Positions 8,296 to 16,764 of a DNA stretch of 64,000 nt are shown piece after piece. The position numbers and the translations under genes are program-made. This DNA is from Mannheimia glucosida (lineage in GTDB: Bacteria; Pseudomonadota; Gammaproteobacteria; Enterobacterales; Pasteurellaceae). A model generated the notes under the pieces. The model was given only the letters and a program-made list of their open reading frames with translations, had not been told where the DNA came from and ran no database searches. The stretch is taken from contig NZ_CP176502.1 of assembly GCF_046267875.1 (NCBI RefSeq), positions 2,046,001-2,110,000 of the forward strand, in the 5' to 3' direction. Numbering within the stretch: the stretch's first letter is position 1; each line of letters begins with the position of its first letter.

Positions 8296-10203
8296 CTAAA
8301 CCGCTAAATCCGCTTCATCGCCTCGATTTTGTAGCCATTGTTTACGATCTTCCGCTCGTTTTTTACCCAATAGCATATCCATAATTTCAAAGGTATTCAA
8401 TTCGCCCTCTTCTGCCGTGTCATCAAAGGTTAATTGCACTAAGCGGCGAGTGCTTGGATCCATCGTAGTTTCACGCAACTGGCTCGGGTTCATTTCGCCT
8501 AAGCCTTTAAAGCGTTGCACATTTGGCTTGCCTTTTTTCTTGGCAAGGCGAGCTAAAATCGCCTCTTTTTCCGCCTCATCTAAGGCATAATGCACCTCAT
8601 CTTTGCCGATATCAATGCGATAAAGTGGTGGCATTGCCACATAAACGTGTCCGTTTTGCACCAATTTCGGGAAATGACGAAGGAATAACGCACATAGCAA
8701 GGTAGCAATATGCAAACCGTCTGAATCCGCATCGGCAAGAATACAAACTTTGCCATAACGCAATTCTTCTAAATTATCGCTATCAGGGTCAATTCCCAAG
8801 GCTACCGCAATATCATGTACTTCTTGTGAAGCCAATACTTGGTCTGATGAAACCTCCCAAGTGTTTAAAATCTTACCACGCAGTGGCAAGATGGCTTGAT
8901 ATTCTTTATCCCTCGCTTGTTTTGCCGAACCACCGGCAGAATCACCCTCTACCAAGAAAAGTTCGGTTCGGCTGAGATCTTGAGCGGTACAATCCGCCAG
9001 CTTGCCTGGTAAAGCCGGCCCACTGACTAATTTTTTACGCACCACTTTTTTCGCCGCACGCATACGGCTCTGGGCGGAACTAATAGCCATTTCAGCAATT
9101 AATTTGCCCATCTGCACATTTTGGTTAAGCCATAAACTAAAGGCATCTTTTAAGGTGCTATCTACATAGCTTGAGGCTTGGCGGGAAGACAAACGCTCTT
9201 TGGTCTGCCCTGCAAATTGTGGCTCTTGAATTTTCAGAGAAAGTACATAAGCACAACGGTTCCAAACATCGTCAGCGGTTAATTTTACCCCTTTCGGCAA
9301 TAAATTATGGATTTCGCAAAACTCCACCATCGCCTTTAATAAACCGTTACGCAAGCCATTAACGTGGGTGCCGCCTTGTGCAGTCGGAATCAGGTTCACA
9401 TAGCTTTCCGCTACTAACTCGCCCCCTTCTGGCAACCAAGTTAATGCCCAGCTTACCGCCTCTGTTTCAGCAGTAACATCACCAATAAACGGTGGATTCG
9501 GCACGGTTTCATGACCGTTTAATGCCTCGCTCAAATAATCAGATAAGCCGTCTTCGTAATACCAACTTTCTTCGGTATTGTTGATTTTATCAATAAAATT
9601 GATGGTGAGTTTCGGGCAAAGCACCGCTTTGGCTCGTAACAAATGGCGTAAACGGCTCACCGAAAAACGAGGGCTGTCAAAATATTTTGGGTTTGGGTAA
9701 AAACGCACGGTCGTTCCAGTCTGCTTTTTCGGGCAAGTTCCAATGACTGTCAGATCTTCCACTTTTACCCCGTTGGCAAAGGCTATCGAATAGACTTCTC
9801 CGCCACGTTTGATCTGAATTTCCACTCGTTCGGATAGGGCATTTACCACCGAAATCCCCACCCCGTGCAAACCACCGGAAAACGTATAGTTTTTATTGGA
9901 AAATTTACCGCCGGCGTGCAATTTCGTTAAGATAAGCTCCACTCCCGAAATTTTCTCGGTGGAATGAATATCGACCGGCATTCCCCGCCCGTTATCCACC
10001 ACTTCCAATGAATTATCAGCGTGAAGAATCACATCAATTTTATCTGCAAAACCGGACAACGCCTCATCGACACTATTATCAATCACCTCCTGCCCCAAAT
10101 GGTTTGGACGTGTGGTATCCGTGTACATTCCCGGGCGAAGCTGCACCGGCTCGAGGTCTTTCAGAACGGTAATTTCATCCGCCCCATAGCGTTTTTCAGA
10201 CAT
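8296..10203 (-). CDS. parE: DNA topoisomerase IV subunit B
   Basis: ATPase subunit of topoisomerase IV, which decatenates daughter chromosomes with ParC. The 635-residue length matches ParE and is shorter than GyrB, as it lacks the GyrB insertion. The GHKL ATPase motifs are present (VIDNSVDEALSG, VVDNGRGMP, SGGLHGVG), then the transducer domain. The TOPRIM domain follows with its catalytic Glu (LVEGDSAGGSAKQ) and the DADSDG metal site. The C-terminal QRFKGLGEM is typical. ATG at 10203 is the clear start. parC is not adjacent. Confidence 0.97.
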   Translation of the reverse strand: MSEKRYGADEITVLKDLEPVQLRPGMYTDTTRPNHLGQEVIDNSVDEALSGFADKIDVILHADNSLEVVDNGRGMPVDIHSTEKISGVELILTKLHAGGKFSNKNYTFSGGLHGVGISVVNALSERVEIQIKRGGEVYSIAFANGVKVEDLTVIGTCPKKQTGTTVRFYPNPKYFDSPRFSVSRLRHLLRAKAVLCPKLTINFIDKINNTEESWYYEDGLSDYLSEALNGHETVPNPPFIGDVTAETEAVSWALTWLPEGGELVAESYVNLIPTAQGGTHVNGLRNGLLKAMVEFCEIHNLLPKGVKLTADDVWNRCAYVLSLKIQEPQFAGQTKERLSSRQASSYVDSTLKDAFSLWLNQNVQMGKLIAEMAISSAQSRMRAAKKVVRKKLVSGPALPGKLADCTAQDLSRTELFLVEGDSAGGSAKQARDKEYQAILPLRGKILNTWEVSSDQVLASQEVHDIAVALGIDPDSDNLEELRYGKVCILADADSDGLHIATLLCALFLRHFPKLVQNGHVYVAMPPLYRIDIGKDEVHYALDEAEKEAILARLAKKKGKPNVQRFKGLGEMNPSQLRETTMDPSTRRLVQLTFDDTAEEGELNTFEIMDMLLGKKRAEDRKQWLQNRGDEADLAV

Positions 10204-10296
10204 TATGCTTTCTCTTAGGCTTAAAATAAAATAAGGCTGAATTTTAAGGAATATTCAGCTATTTTGCAAAATTTTGGTGAAAAATGACCGCTTGTA

Positions 10297-10683
10297 TTAC
10301 CCGTTTAACCCATTCAATATCGAACACTCCGAATTGGCGTTGCCACAGCAAGAGCTACTCCAGCTTTTGAGCAAAGTCAGCATTTGGTTTAAATCGGCAA
10401 TTTTTTGTTCAAGCTCACCGATATGCTGTTCGGTTAATTGTTTTACATCTCGGCTTGAGCGGTTTGGGTTGTCGTTTAATTTAAGTAGTTCGCTGATTTG
10501 AGCCAGCGAAAAGCCCACTTTTCGGGCATTGCTGATAAAATGTAATCGGCTCAAATCTGTGGCATTGTAGAATCGATACCCCGATTCGGTGCGACTTGTC
10601 GGCGGCAGAAGTCCTGCTTTTTCATAATCTCGGATTTGTTTGGCAGAAAGACCTGTTTTTTCTGCGGCTTGGCTAATATTCAT
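10297..10683 (-). CDS. cueR: CueR-like copper-responsive MerR regulator
   Basis: A MerR-family activator of 128 residues. The N-terminal winged helix-turn-helix (MNISQAAEKTGLSAKQIRDYEKAGLL) is followed by a dimerisation helix. The C-terminal metal loop has two Cys eight residues apart (CCGNANSEC), equivalent to the Cu(I)-binding pair of E. coli CueR, plus an extra adjacent Cys. It is divergent from copZ-copA, and the intervening promoter has the expected MerR geometry. Together these make a Cu(I) sensor controlling export. Ag(I)/Au(I) response is possible by family behaviour. Confidence 0.92.
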   Translation of the reverse strand: MNISQAAEKTGLSAKQIRDYEKAGLLPPTSRTESGYRFYNATDLSRLHFISNARKVGFSLAQISELLKLNDNPNRSSRDVKQLTEQHIGELEQKIADLNQMLTLLKSWSSSCCGNANSECSILNGLNG

Positions 10684-10706
10684 TATAATCCTCCCACTTT
10701 AATCGC

Positions 10707-10737
10707 TTGACCTTAACCTAAGGTTAAGCTTTATTAT
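10707..10737 (+). promoter_or_regulatory. CueR-controlled promoter of copZ-copA
   Basis: TTGACC (10707-10712) and TATTAT (10732-10737) are separated by 19 bases, the over-long spacer that MerR-type activators correct by twisting DNA. The spacer contains the perfect dyad CTTAACC-TAA-GGTTAAG (10712-10728). It points toward copZ, 31 bases upstream of its start. Confidence 0.88.
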
Positions 10738-10768
10738 ACGCCTGAATAATCACTCAAAACAGGAGAAA

Positions 10769-10972
10769 ATGATGACAATTACCCTACAACTTGATGGCTT
10801 ACATTGTGGCAACTGTGTGAAAAGTGTCGAAAAAGCGTTAAATGGCGTGGCTGGGGTGAGCCAAGTTAGCGTAACGTTAGAACCGCAAATTGCGGTGGTG
10901 GAAGGCTCGGCAGAAGCACAAGCCTTAATTGAAGCGATTGAAGACATTGGCTTTGACGCAAAATTAGCCTAA
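10769..10972 (+). CDS. copZ: Copper chaperone, heavy-metal-associated domain
   Basis: A 67-residue cytosolic single HMA domain with the Cu(I) site GLHCGNC (Cys-x-x-Cys) in the first loop and the usual ferredoxin-like beta-alpha-beta spacing. It delivers Cu(I) to CopA or to CueR. It is the first gene of the operon driven by the MerR-type promoter, 52 bases ahead of copA. Two possible starts (ATGATGACA) differ by one codon. Confidence 0.93.
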   Translation: MMTITLQLDGLHCGNCVKSVEKALNGVAGVSQVSVTLEPQIAVVEGSAEAQALIEAIEDIGFDAKLA

Positions 10973-11024
10973 TTAATAAGGGGCAGAAATTTTGCCCTAA
11001 TCTGCCTAATATTTCGGAGGATAA

Positions 11025-13217
11025 ATGACAAGCACAGCTCACTATTCGCCAGAACAACAACTTTTGATTGATGGAATGCACTGTGCCGCCTGTGTTCGGC
11101 GAGTGGAAAAAGCCTTACTTAAAGTGGAAAAGGTTGAATTTGCATCAGTCAATCTTGCCGATCAAACCGCTTTTGTGCAAGGCAACGCCAGCCCTGAAGA
11201 CTTAGTAGCGGAGGTGGTTAAAATCGGCTTTGGGGCAGAAGTGCTGGAAAGCGAAGAAGAACGCCGAATCAAGCAACAAGCCCAAACACAACGGGTATTA
11301 GGGCATAAACGTACTCAGTTTATGCTTGCCCTTGTAGTTGGTTTTGCCTTAGTTGCTTTTGGTTTCTACAAAGGAATGACGGTAAACGAAACCAATCGTT
11401 CTCTTTGGCTAGGCTGGGCGGGCATTAGCCTTGCGACAATGTATTTTTCAGGCAAAGATTTCTTTCTCGGGGCATTTTCGGCACTGAAAAACCGCTCAGC
11501 CAATATGGACGTGTTAGTAGCAATCAGTACCGGCACGGCTTGGCTCTATTCCTGTTGGCTCACGCTTTTTCCACAACCGAATGCTCACGTTTATTTTGAA
11601 GCCAGCGTGATGATTCTCGGCTTTATCAATCTAGGAAAATACTTAGAACTGAAAGCCAAACAGCGTTCTTCGTTAGCGTTGGAGAAATTGCTGGATCTCG
11701 CCCCGAAACAAGCGGTCATTTTTGAAGAAAATATTGCAAAAACCATTCCGGCTAAAGCCATTAAACCACAAATGCGGGTGCAAGCCTTAACCGGCGACCG
11801 CTTAGCGGTTGATGGTATTTTAGACAGTGGCTCTATTTGGGTGGATGAATCAATGCTCACCGGTGAAGCCTTGCCGGTGGAGAAAAAAATCGGTGATAAA
11901 GTGCGAGCCGGCACGTTGGTGCAAGATGGTTCAGGCATTTATATTGCCGAGCAAGTCGGCTCACAAACCGCTTTGGCTCGTGTAATCAATGCTGTTCGCC
12001 ACGCCCAAAGCAGCAAGCCGCCATTGGCACAGTTTGTAGATAAAATCGCCGCCGTTTTTGTGCCGGTAGTGGTTTCCATCGCATTACTTTCTGCGTTAAT
12101 TTGGCTGGCACTTGGTCAGGATTTTGCCTTTGCACTCTCGATTTTTACTACCGTGTTGATCATCGCCTGCCCTTGTGCATTGGGGCTGGCAATTCCGCTT
12201 TCTACCATTGCCGGTGTGGCACGTTCTGCCGAATTTGGCGTGCTAGTACGAAATATTGAGGCACTACAGGCAAGTAGTGAAATAGACACTTTAGTGTTCG
12301 ATAAAACCGGCACACTCACTACCGGCAGAATGGAAGTGTCTGATGTTCTCACCTTTAACGGATTTGAGCAAAAGCGCTTGCTACAACTTGCTAAAAGTGT
12401 AGAGCAACACGCCTCACACCCGATTGCGAAAGCGATTGTAAAATTTGCCGAAAATCAGACCGCTTGTGGTGTAACCGATGTGCAAGTGTTGAAAGGGTTA
12501 GGCATTTCAGCAAAATATGAAGGCAGTACAATCAGAATGGGAAATTGGCAATTTGTAGGCGAAACCATTCAAGCAAATCTTGCCTCCCTATTGCCCGCTA
12601 AAGAGGGGGATTTTTCCTCAAAAATTTTTGTTTCGGTCGATAATCAACTCGCCGGAGTCTTGTCGATTTCTGATCAACTTCGCCCTGAAGCGAAAGCAAC
12701 CATTCATCAATTCCAAGCTGAAGGCTATCAATGCGTGATGCTGACCGGTGATCGCCAACAAACTGCCGACTATTTCGCCAACGCATTGGGGTTAGACGGC
12801 GTGATTGCGGAGGTATTACCGGAGCAAAAAGCGGAAAAAATTCGAGCCTTGCAAGCAGAGGGTAAAAAAGTAGCAATGATTGGCGACGGCATAAACGATG
12901 CTCCAGCTCTGGCTCAAGCTAATGTAGGCATTGCGATGCACAATGGTTCGGATATTGCAGTGGAAACCGCCGATCTTTCGCTGATGCGAGAAGGGCTAGC
13001 ACCACTGGTGCAAATTCTGCCGTTCTCTAAAAAAGTGCTACAAAATATGAAACAAAGTTTACTCGGGGCTTTTATCTATAATGTGATTGCCATTCCGATT
13101 GCCGCCGGTGTACTTTACCCTTGCACCGGCTGGCTACTCAACCCAATGATTGCCGCCATTGCGATGACATTGTCGTCAATTACCGTGGTGTTAAATAGTC
13201 AAAGGTTGTTGAAATAA
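11025..13217 (+). CDS. copA: Copper-exporting P1B-type ATPase
   Basis: Inner-membrane pump that exports Cu(I) to the periplasm using ATP. It has 730 residues. One N-terminal metal-binding domain carries GMHCAAC (Cys20, Cys23). Eight membrane segments follow, with the transport motif CPCALG (Cys382-Pro-Cys384). The phosphorylation site is DKTGTLT (Asp426), the P1B-specific nucleotide site is ASHPIAKAI, and the hinge is GDGINDAPAL. A GGAGG ribosome site lies just upstream of ATG. Single-MBD CopA plus a separate CopZ is a common arrangement. Confidence 0.97.
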   Translation: MTSTAHYSPEQQLLIDGMHCAACVRRVEKALLKVEKVEFASVNLADQTAFVQGNASPEDLVAEVVKIGFGAEVLESEEERRIKQQAQTQRVLGHKRTQFMLALVVGFALVAFGFYKGMTVNETNRSLWLGWAGISLATMYFSGKDFFLGAFSALKNRSANMDVLVAISTGTAWLYSCWLTLFPQPNAHVYFEASVMILGFINLGKYLELKAKQRSSLALEKLLDLAPKQAVIFEENIAKTIPAKAIKPQMRVQALTGDRLAVDGILDSGSIWVDESMLTGEALPVEKKIGDKVRAGTLVQDGSGIYIAEQVGSQTALARVINAVRHAQSSKPPLAQFVDKIAAVFVPVVVSIALLSALIWLALGQDFAFALSIFTTVLIIACPCALGLAIPLSTIAGVARSAEFGVLVRNIEALQASSEIDTLVFDKTGTLTTGRMEVSDVLTFNGFEQKRLLQLAKSVEQHASHPIAKAIVKFAENQTACGVTDVQVLKGLGISAKYEGSTIRMGNWQFVGETIQANLASLLPAKEGDFSSKIFVSVDNQLAGVLSISDQLRPEAKATIHQFQAEGYQCVMLTGDRQQTADYFANALGLDGVIAEVLPEQKAEKIRALQAEGKKVAMIGDGINDAPALAQANVGIAMHNGSDIAVETADLSLMREGLAPLVQILPFSKKVLQNMKQSLLGAFIYNVIAIPIAAGVLYPCTGWLLNPMIAAIAMTLSSITVVLNSQRLLK

Positions 13218-13220
13218 TTT

Positions 13221-13262
13221 AAGCGGCCGAATTTGCATATTTTTTTGCAAATTTGACCGCTT
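13221..13262. terminator. Uptake-signal-derived hairpin between copA and truA
   Basis: AAGCGG-CCGAATTTGCA pairs with TGCAAATTTGACCGCTT around a T-rich loop. It is built from two inverted uptake-signal copies, a common terminator style in Pasteurellaceae, and serves the convergent copA and truA. Confidence 0.75.
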
Positions 13263-13269
13263 GTAATCG

Positions 13270-14055
13270 CTAATCCGCCAAAAACAGCGGCCCAAGAGGT
13301 GTTTTGGGAATGCCGAAATGTTCAGGGTAATGCACCTCGACCAAATATAGCCCCTCGGCTTTCGCTGTAGGGGCAGCTTTTTCCCGGTCACGTTGCTCCA
13401 ACACCCATTTTGCCCATTCCACAGGCTGTCTGCCTTGCCCGATTTCGAGCAATGTTCCCACAATATTGCGAACCATATGATGTACAAAGGCGTTGGCTTG
13501 AATATCAACAATCACATAATTGCCTTGACGAGACACATTCAAATGATGAATATTCCGCCACGGCGTATTGGATTGGCATTTAGCGGCACGGAAAGAGGAA
13601 AAGTCATTCTCACCCAGCAAATACTGCCCTGCTTGGTGCATTTTGCGTTCATCAAGGGGAAAGTGAAAGTGGGTAACACCTTTAGGTAAAATTGCCGACC
13701 GCAGTTTTTGGTTAAAAATAATATAGCGGTAACGGCGGGCGGTGGCACTAAAACGGGCATGAAAATCCTCATTCACCGTTACCGCCCATTTCACCGCAAT
13801 ATCATCGGGTAAATGAGCGTTAGTGCCGAAACACCAGCTTTGTAGCGGGCGGTTTGCTTGCGTTTCAAAATGCACAACCTGCCCTGTGCCATGCACACCG
13901 GCATCGGTTCTGCCGGCACAAAACACTTCTACGGGCGAATTGGCAACAACCGACAACGCCTGCTCTAGCTGTTGTTGTACACTCTCTACCGCTTCTTGTC
14001 GTTGCCAGCCAAAATAACGGCTGCCGTCATATTCAATACCTAATGCGATTTTCAT
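13270..14055 (-). CDS. truA: tRNA pseudouridine(38-40) synthase
   Basis: Isomerises uridines 38-40 of the tRNA anticodon arm. The catalytic Asp is in CAGRTDAGVHGTGQ, and the N-terminus MKIALGIEYDGSRYFGWQ is the hallmark of TruA. The start is placed at 14055, giving 261 residues, the usual family length. A longer reading to 14115 would run through the folE terminator hairpin and is rejected. It follows folE on the same strand but is separated by that terminator. Confidence 0.95.
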   Translation of the reverse strand: MKIALGIEYDGSRYFGWQRQEAVESVQQQLEQALSVVANSPVEVFCAGRTDAGVHGTGQVVHFETQANRPLQSWCFGTNAHLPDDIAVKWAVTVNEDFHARFSATARRYRYIIFNQKLRSAILPKGVTHFHFPLDERKMHQAGQYLLGENDFSSFRAAKCQSNTPWRNIHHLNVSRQGNYVIVDIQANAFVHHMVRNIVGTLLEIGQGRQPVEWAKWVLEQRDREKAAPTAKAEGLYLVEVHYPEHFGIPKTPLGPLFLAD

Positions 14056-14065
14056 TTTTAATCCT

Positions 14066-14094
14066 AAAAAAGAGGGCGAAAGATTTTTCGCCCC
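14066..14094 (-). terminator. Terminator of folE
   Basis: On the minus strand GGGCGAAA-AATCT-TTTCGCCC is followed by TCTTTTTT. It sits between the folE stop and the truA start. Confidence 0.85.
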
Positions 14095-14115
14095 CACAGT
14101 AATTGATATTTGCAA

Positions 14116-14805
14116 TTATTTATTCAATAAGCCTAAAAATTCTTTGCGGGTTTCTCGATCTTCTAAGAAAACACCGCCAAAGGCAGAAGTAACTGTATAG
14201 CTATTGGTGTCTTTTACGCCACGGCATTTCACGCAAAAATGGGTGGCTTTCACATACACCGCAACATCGTCTGTTTCTAAAATAGTTTGAAAGGCAGTTA
14301 AAATCTGTTCGGTAAAACGCTCTTGCACCTGCGGACGTTGGGCAAAAAACTGCACGACACGGTTGATTTTCGAGAGTCCAATCACCCATTTTTTCGGGTA
14401 ATAGGCTACCGCTACTTTGCCGTCAATAGTAACAAAATGATGCTCACAGGTAGAAGTTAAAGTAATATCGTCCACCAGCACCATTTCACTGACTTTCATT
14501 CGGTTTTCAATATTGGTAATTTTCGGGAAAGTAGCATAATCAAGCCCGCTGAAAATTTCATCAACATACATTTTCGCCAAACGGTGAGGCGTTTCTTCTA
14601 AGCTGTCATCACTTAAATCTAAACCGAGCAATTCTAAAACTGCCTGCATATGTTGCTGAATTTCCGAACGGCGACTGGCTTTATCTTTGGTATGAGCAAC
14701 AGTAGGAGTTTCAATGCCCTTTGCTAACAAGGCTTGTCGAACCTTTTGGGCTTCCGGCGAAAGTGTGTTTTCTAGGGTCGTTAATTCAGGCGAGATCGTT
14801 GTCAT
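14116..14805 (-). CDS. folE: GTP cyclohydrolase I
   Basis: Converts GTP to 7,8-dihydroneopterin triphosphate, the first step of tetrahydrofolate synthesis. The zinc site is formed by Cys-Glu-His-His (TCEHHFVTIDG) and Cys in HFCVKCRGV. The substrate-binding VIGLSKINR motif is conserved. The start at 14805 (MTTISPEL) has AGGAAA upstream, giving 229 residues, close to other gammaproteobacterial enzymes. A longer reading to 14820 adds only MRGKP. Confidence 0.96.
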   Translation of the reverse strand: MTTISPELTTLENTLSPEAQKVRQALLAKGIETPTVAHTKDKASRRSEIQQHMQAVLELLGLDLSDDSLEETPHRLAKMYVDEIFSGLDYATFPKITNIENRMKVSEMVLVDDITLTSTCEHHFVTIDGKVAVAYYPKKWVIGLSKINRVVQFFAQRPQVQERFTEQILTAFQTILETDDVAVYVKATHFCVKCRGVKDTNSYTVTSAFGGVFLEDRETRKEFLGLLNK

Positions 14806-14904
14806 TGGTTTTCCTCTCAAATGTAAGCGGAAGATTCTAACAAATTGACATCAAAAAAAATAGCTCTAAAATGGGCTATTTCAGCTATAAATATTCCCTA
14901 AACT

Positions 14905-15612
14905 ATGCAAAATATTCAGTATCTTTTTAATGCCGACCTAATTCCCGAACATCAAGCTGAATTTGTGCAGTCTCTCTTAACTTGCAAAAATTTTGACAAT
15001 TCCGACCGCTTGCTAGGTTTCTCAAAAGGGCGAGGTACGACTTGGTTTTTAGATACCTCTGCCGAACTAGGTATCAATGTAGTGCTTCGCCATTATTATC
15101 GTGGCGGCTTGTTCGGTAAAATCATCAAAGACAGTTACTTTTTTACCAGTTTTGAAGCCACCCGAGCTTATAAAGAATTTTTCTTACTGCAACAAATGTT
15201 AGCTTGGGGCTTACCTGTGCCTCGCCCAATAGCGATCAAAGTAGAAAGAAATTTTTGTTGCTATCGTGCCGACATTATGCTCGAAAAGCTAGAAAATACG
15301 CAGGATTTAAGCAAGATCTTACAAAATCGTTCTTTAGCAAACGAACAATATGAGCAGATAGGGAAACTGATTCGCCACCTGCATAACCATCAAATTCACC
15401 ATTCCGACTTAAATATCCATAATATTTTGCTTGGTAATGATGGCAAATTTTGGCTGATTGATTTCGATAAATGCGGTATTGAGCCGGGCGAAAATTGGAA
15501 ACAAAATAACCTAGACCGTCTGTTACGCTCGTTTAAGAAAGAACAAGGGCGATTAAATATTTTCTTCAGCGAAGAAAATTGGCAGGCTGTTTTGAGAGGA
15601 TATACTCTCTAA
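14905..15612 (+). CDS. kdkA: 3-deoxy-D-manno-octulosonic acid (Kdo) kinase
   Basis: Phosphorylates the single Kdo residue on lipid A in the Pasteurellaceae type of lipooligosaccharide inner core, acting at the inner membrane. The 235 residues contain kinase-like motifs HHSDLNIHNILL (catalytic loop Asp and Asn) and LIDFDKCGI (metal-binding Asp). The region GFSKGRGTTWF and RHYYRGG near the N-terminus is characteristic of KdkA. It is a single gene, divergent from folE, ended by a strong hairpin. Confidence 0.95.
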   Translation: MQNIQYLFNADLIPEHQAEFVQSLLTCKNFDNSDRLLGFSKGRGTTWFLDTSAELGINVVLRHYYRGGLFGKIIKDSYFFTSFEATRAYKEFFLLQQMLAWGLPVPRPIAIKVERNFCCYRADIMLEKLENTQDLSKILQNRSLANEQYEQIGKLIRHLHNHQIHHSDLNIHNILLGNDGKFWLIDFDKCGIEPGENWKQNNLDRLLRSFKKEQGRLNIFFSEENWQAVLRGYTL

Positions 15613-15621
15613 GAAACAATA

Positions 15622-15649
15622 ATGGCACAAGCTTAGAAACTTGTGCCAT
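15622..15649. terminator. Bidirectional terminator between kdkA and mrp
   Basis: ATGGCACAAG / CTTGTGCCAT perfect stem with an eight-base loop between convergent genes. Confidence 0.8.
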
Positions 15650-15666
15650 CAAATCATCAATATTAA

Positions 15667-16764
15667 CTACTTCACTTCACGAATCATAATTTCAGACGGA
15701 ATCACACTGCCTTGCCAGTAGAGTTCAGAAGCTACTTTTTCCGCTAATGCGAGGTAGGCTTGGCTGATTTCGTGTTCCGGCGCTGCTACCACTGTTGGTA
15801 CACCGGTATCTAAATCTTCACGCAGACGAATATGTAATGGTAATTGTGCTAATACTTTGGTGCCATATCTTTGAGCAATCTTTTCCGCTCCGCCGGTGCC
15901 GAAAATTGCCTCATGGTGTCCACAGTTTGAGCAGATATGCATTGACATATTTTCAATCACCCCAAGCACTGGTACTGAGACTTTCTCAAACATTGAGATC
16001 CCTTTAATCGCATCTAATAAGGCAATATCTTGTGGGGTTGTTACTACCACCGCACCGGTCACCGGAATTTGCTGTGAAAGCGTAAGCTGAATATCACCCG
16101 TACCCGGTGGCATATCAATGACCAAGTAATCCAATTCATTCCACCAAGTTTCATTTAAAAGCTGACTTAACGCACTGCTTGCCATCGGGCCACGCCAGAT
16201 GGTGGCGTTATCTTCTTCCATTAAATAGCCGATAGAATTAGATTGCAAGCCGTGAGCGGTAATCGGCGTGATGTGCTTGTTATCAGGAGAAGTTGGACGT
16301 TGATCTTTTGCCCCCAACATATGCGGAATAGATGGGCCGTAAATATCCGCATCTAAAATCCCCACTCTTGCCCCTTGTGCTTGTAAGGCTAAAGCAAGAT
16401 TAACCGAAGTAGTGGATTTCCCTACCCCACCTTTACCTGAAGTGACCGCAATGATATTTTTCACCCCATTGACTGCCGGGTGTTTATTCGCTCGTTTTAA
16501 GGTCGCAATTTGGTAATTTAATACCCATTTTACACCGCTTGCACCCGTTACTTGCTTTAATTTAGCCTCTGTTTCGGCTTTTAAGGCTTCAAAACCACTG
16601 TTCCACGCAAATGGCATCGTGATTTCAATTCTAAGAATATCGCCCCCTAATTCTGCTTTTTTAAACACATTAAGGGCAATTAAATCTTTCTGTAAAGTCG
16701 GGTGGGAAAATTGTTGCAAAATTGCTTTAATTTCAACAAGTTGCTGTTCATTTAATTGGTTCAT
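15667..16764 (-). CDS. mrp: Mrp/ApbC-type iron-sulfur cluster carrier P-loop ATPase
   Basis: Cytoplasmic scaffold or carrier that binds and transfers Fe-S clusters. The N-terminal MIP18-like domain (about residues 1-90) is followed by a deviant Walker A SGKGGVGKST and switch DADIYGPSIPHMLG. The conserved CxxC (ICSNCGH) holds the bridging cluster in the dimer. The 365-residue length matches E. coli Mrp. Its ATG overlaps the stop of the upstream binding-protein gene as ATGA, so the two are translationally coupled. Confidence 0.95.
   Translation of the reverse strand: MNQLNEQQLVEIKAILQQFSHPTLQKDLIALNVFKKAELGGDILRIEITMPFAWNSGFEALKAETEAKLKQVTGASGVKWVLNYQIATLKRANKHPAVNGVKNIIAVTSGKGGVGKSTTSVNLALALQAQGARVGILDADIYGPSIPHMLGAKDQRPTSPDNKHITPITAHGLQSNSIGYLMEEDNATIWRGPMASSALSQLLNETWWNELDYLVIDMPPGTGDIQLTLSQQIPVTGAVVVTTPQDIALLDAIKGISMFEKVSVPVLGVIENMSMHICSNCGHHEAIFGTGGAEKIAQRYGTKVLAQLPLHIRLREDLDTGVPTVVAAPEHEISQAYLALAEKVASELYWQGSVIPSEIMIREVK

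Noticed and set aside
13270..14115. Longer TruA starting at 14115
   Set aside because: The extra 20 codons run through the folE terminator hairpin; the ATG at 14055 gives the standard length.
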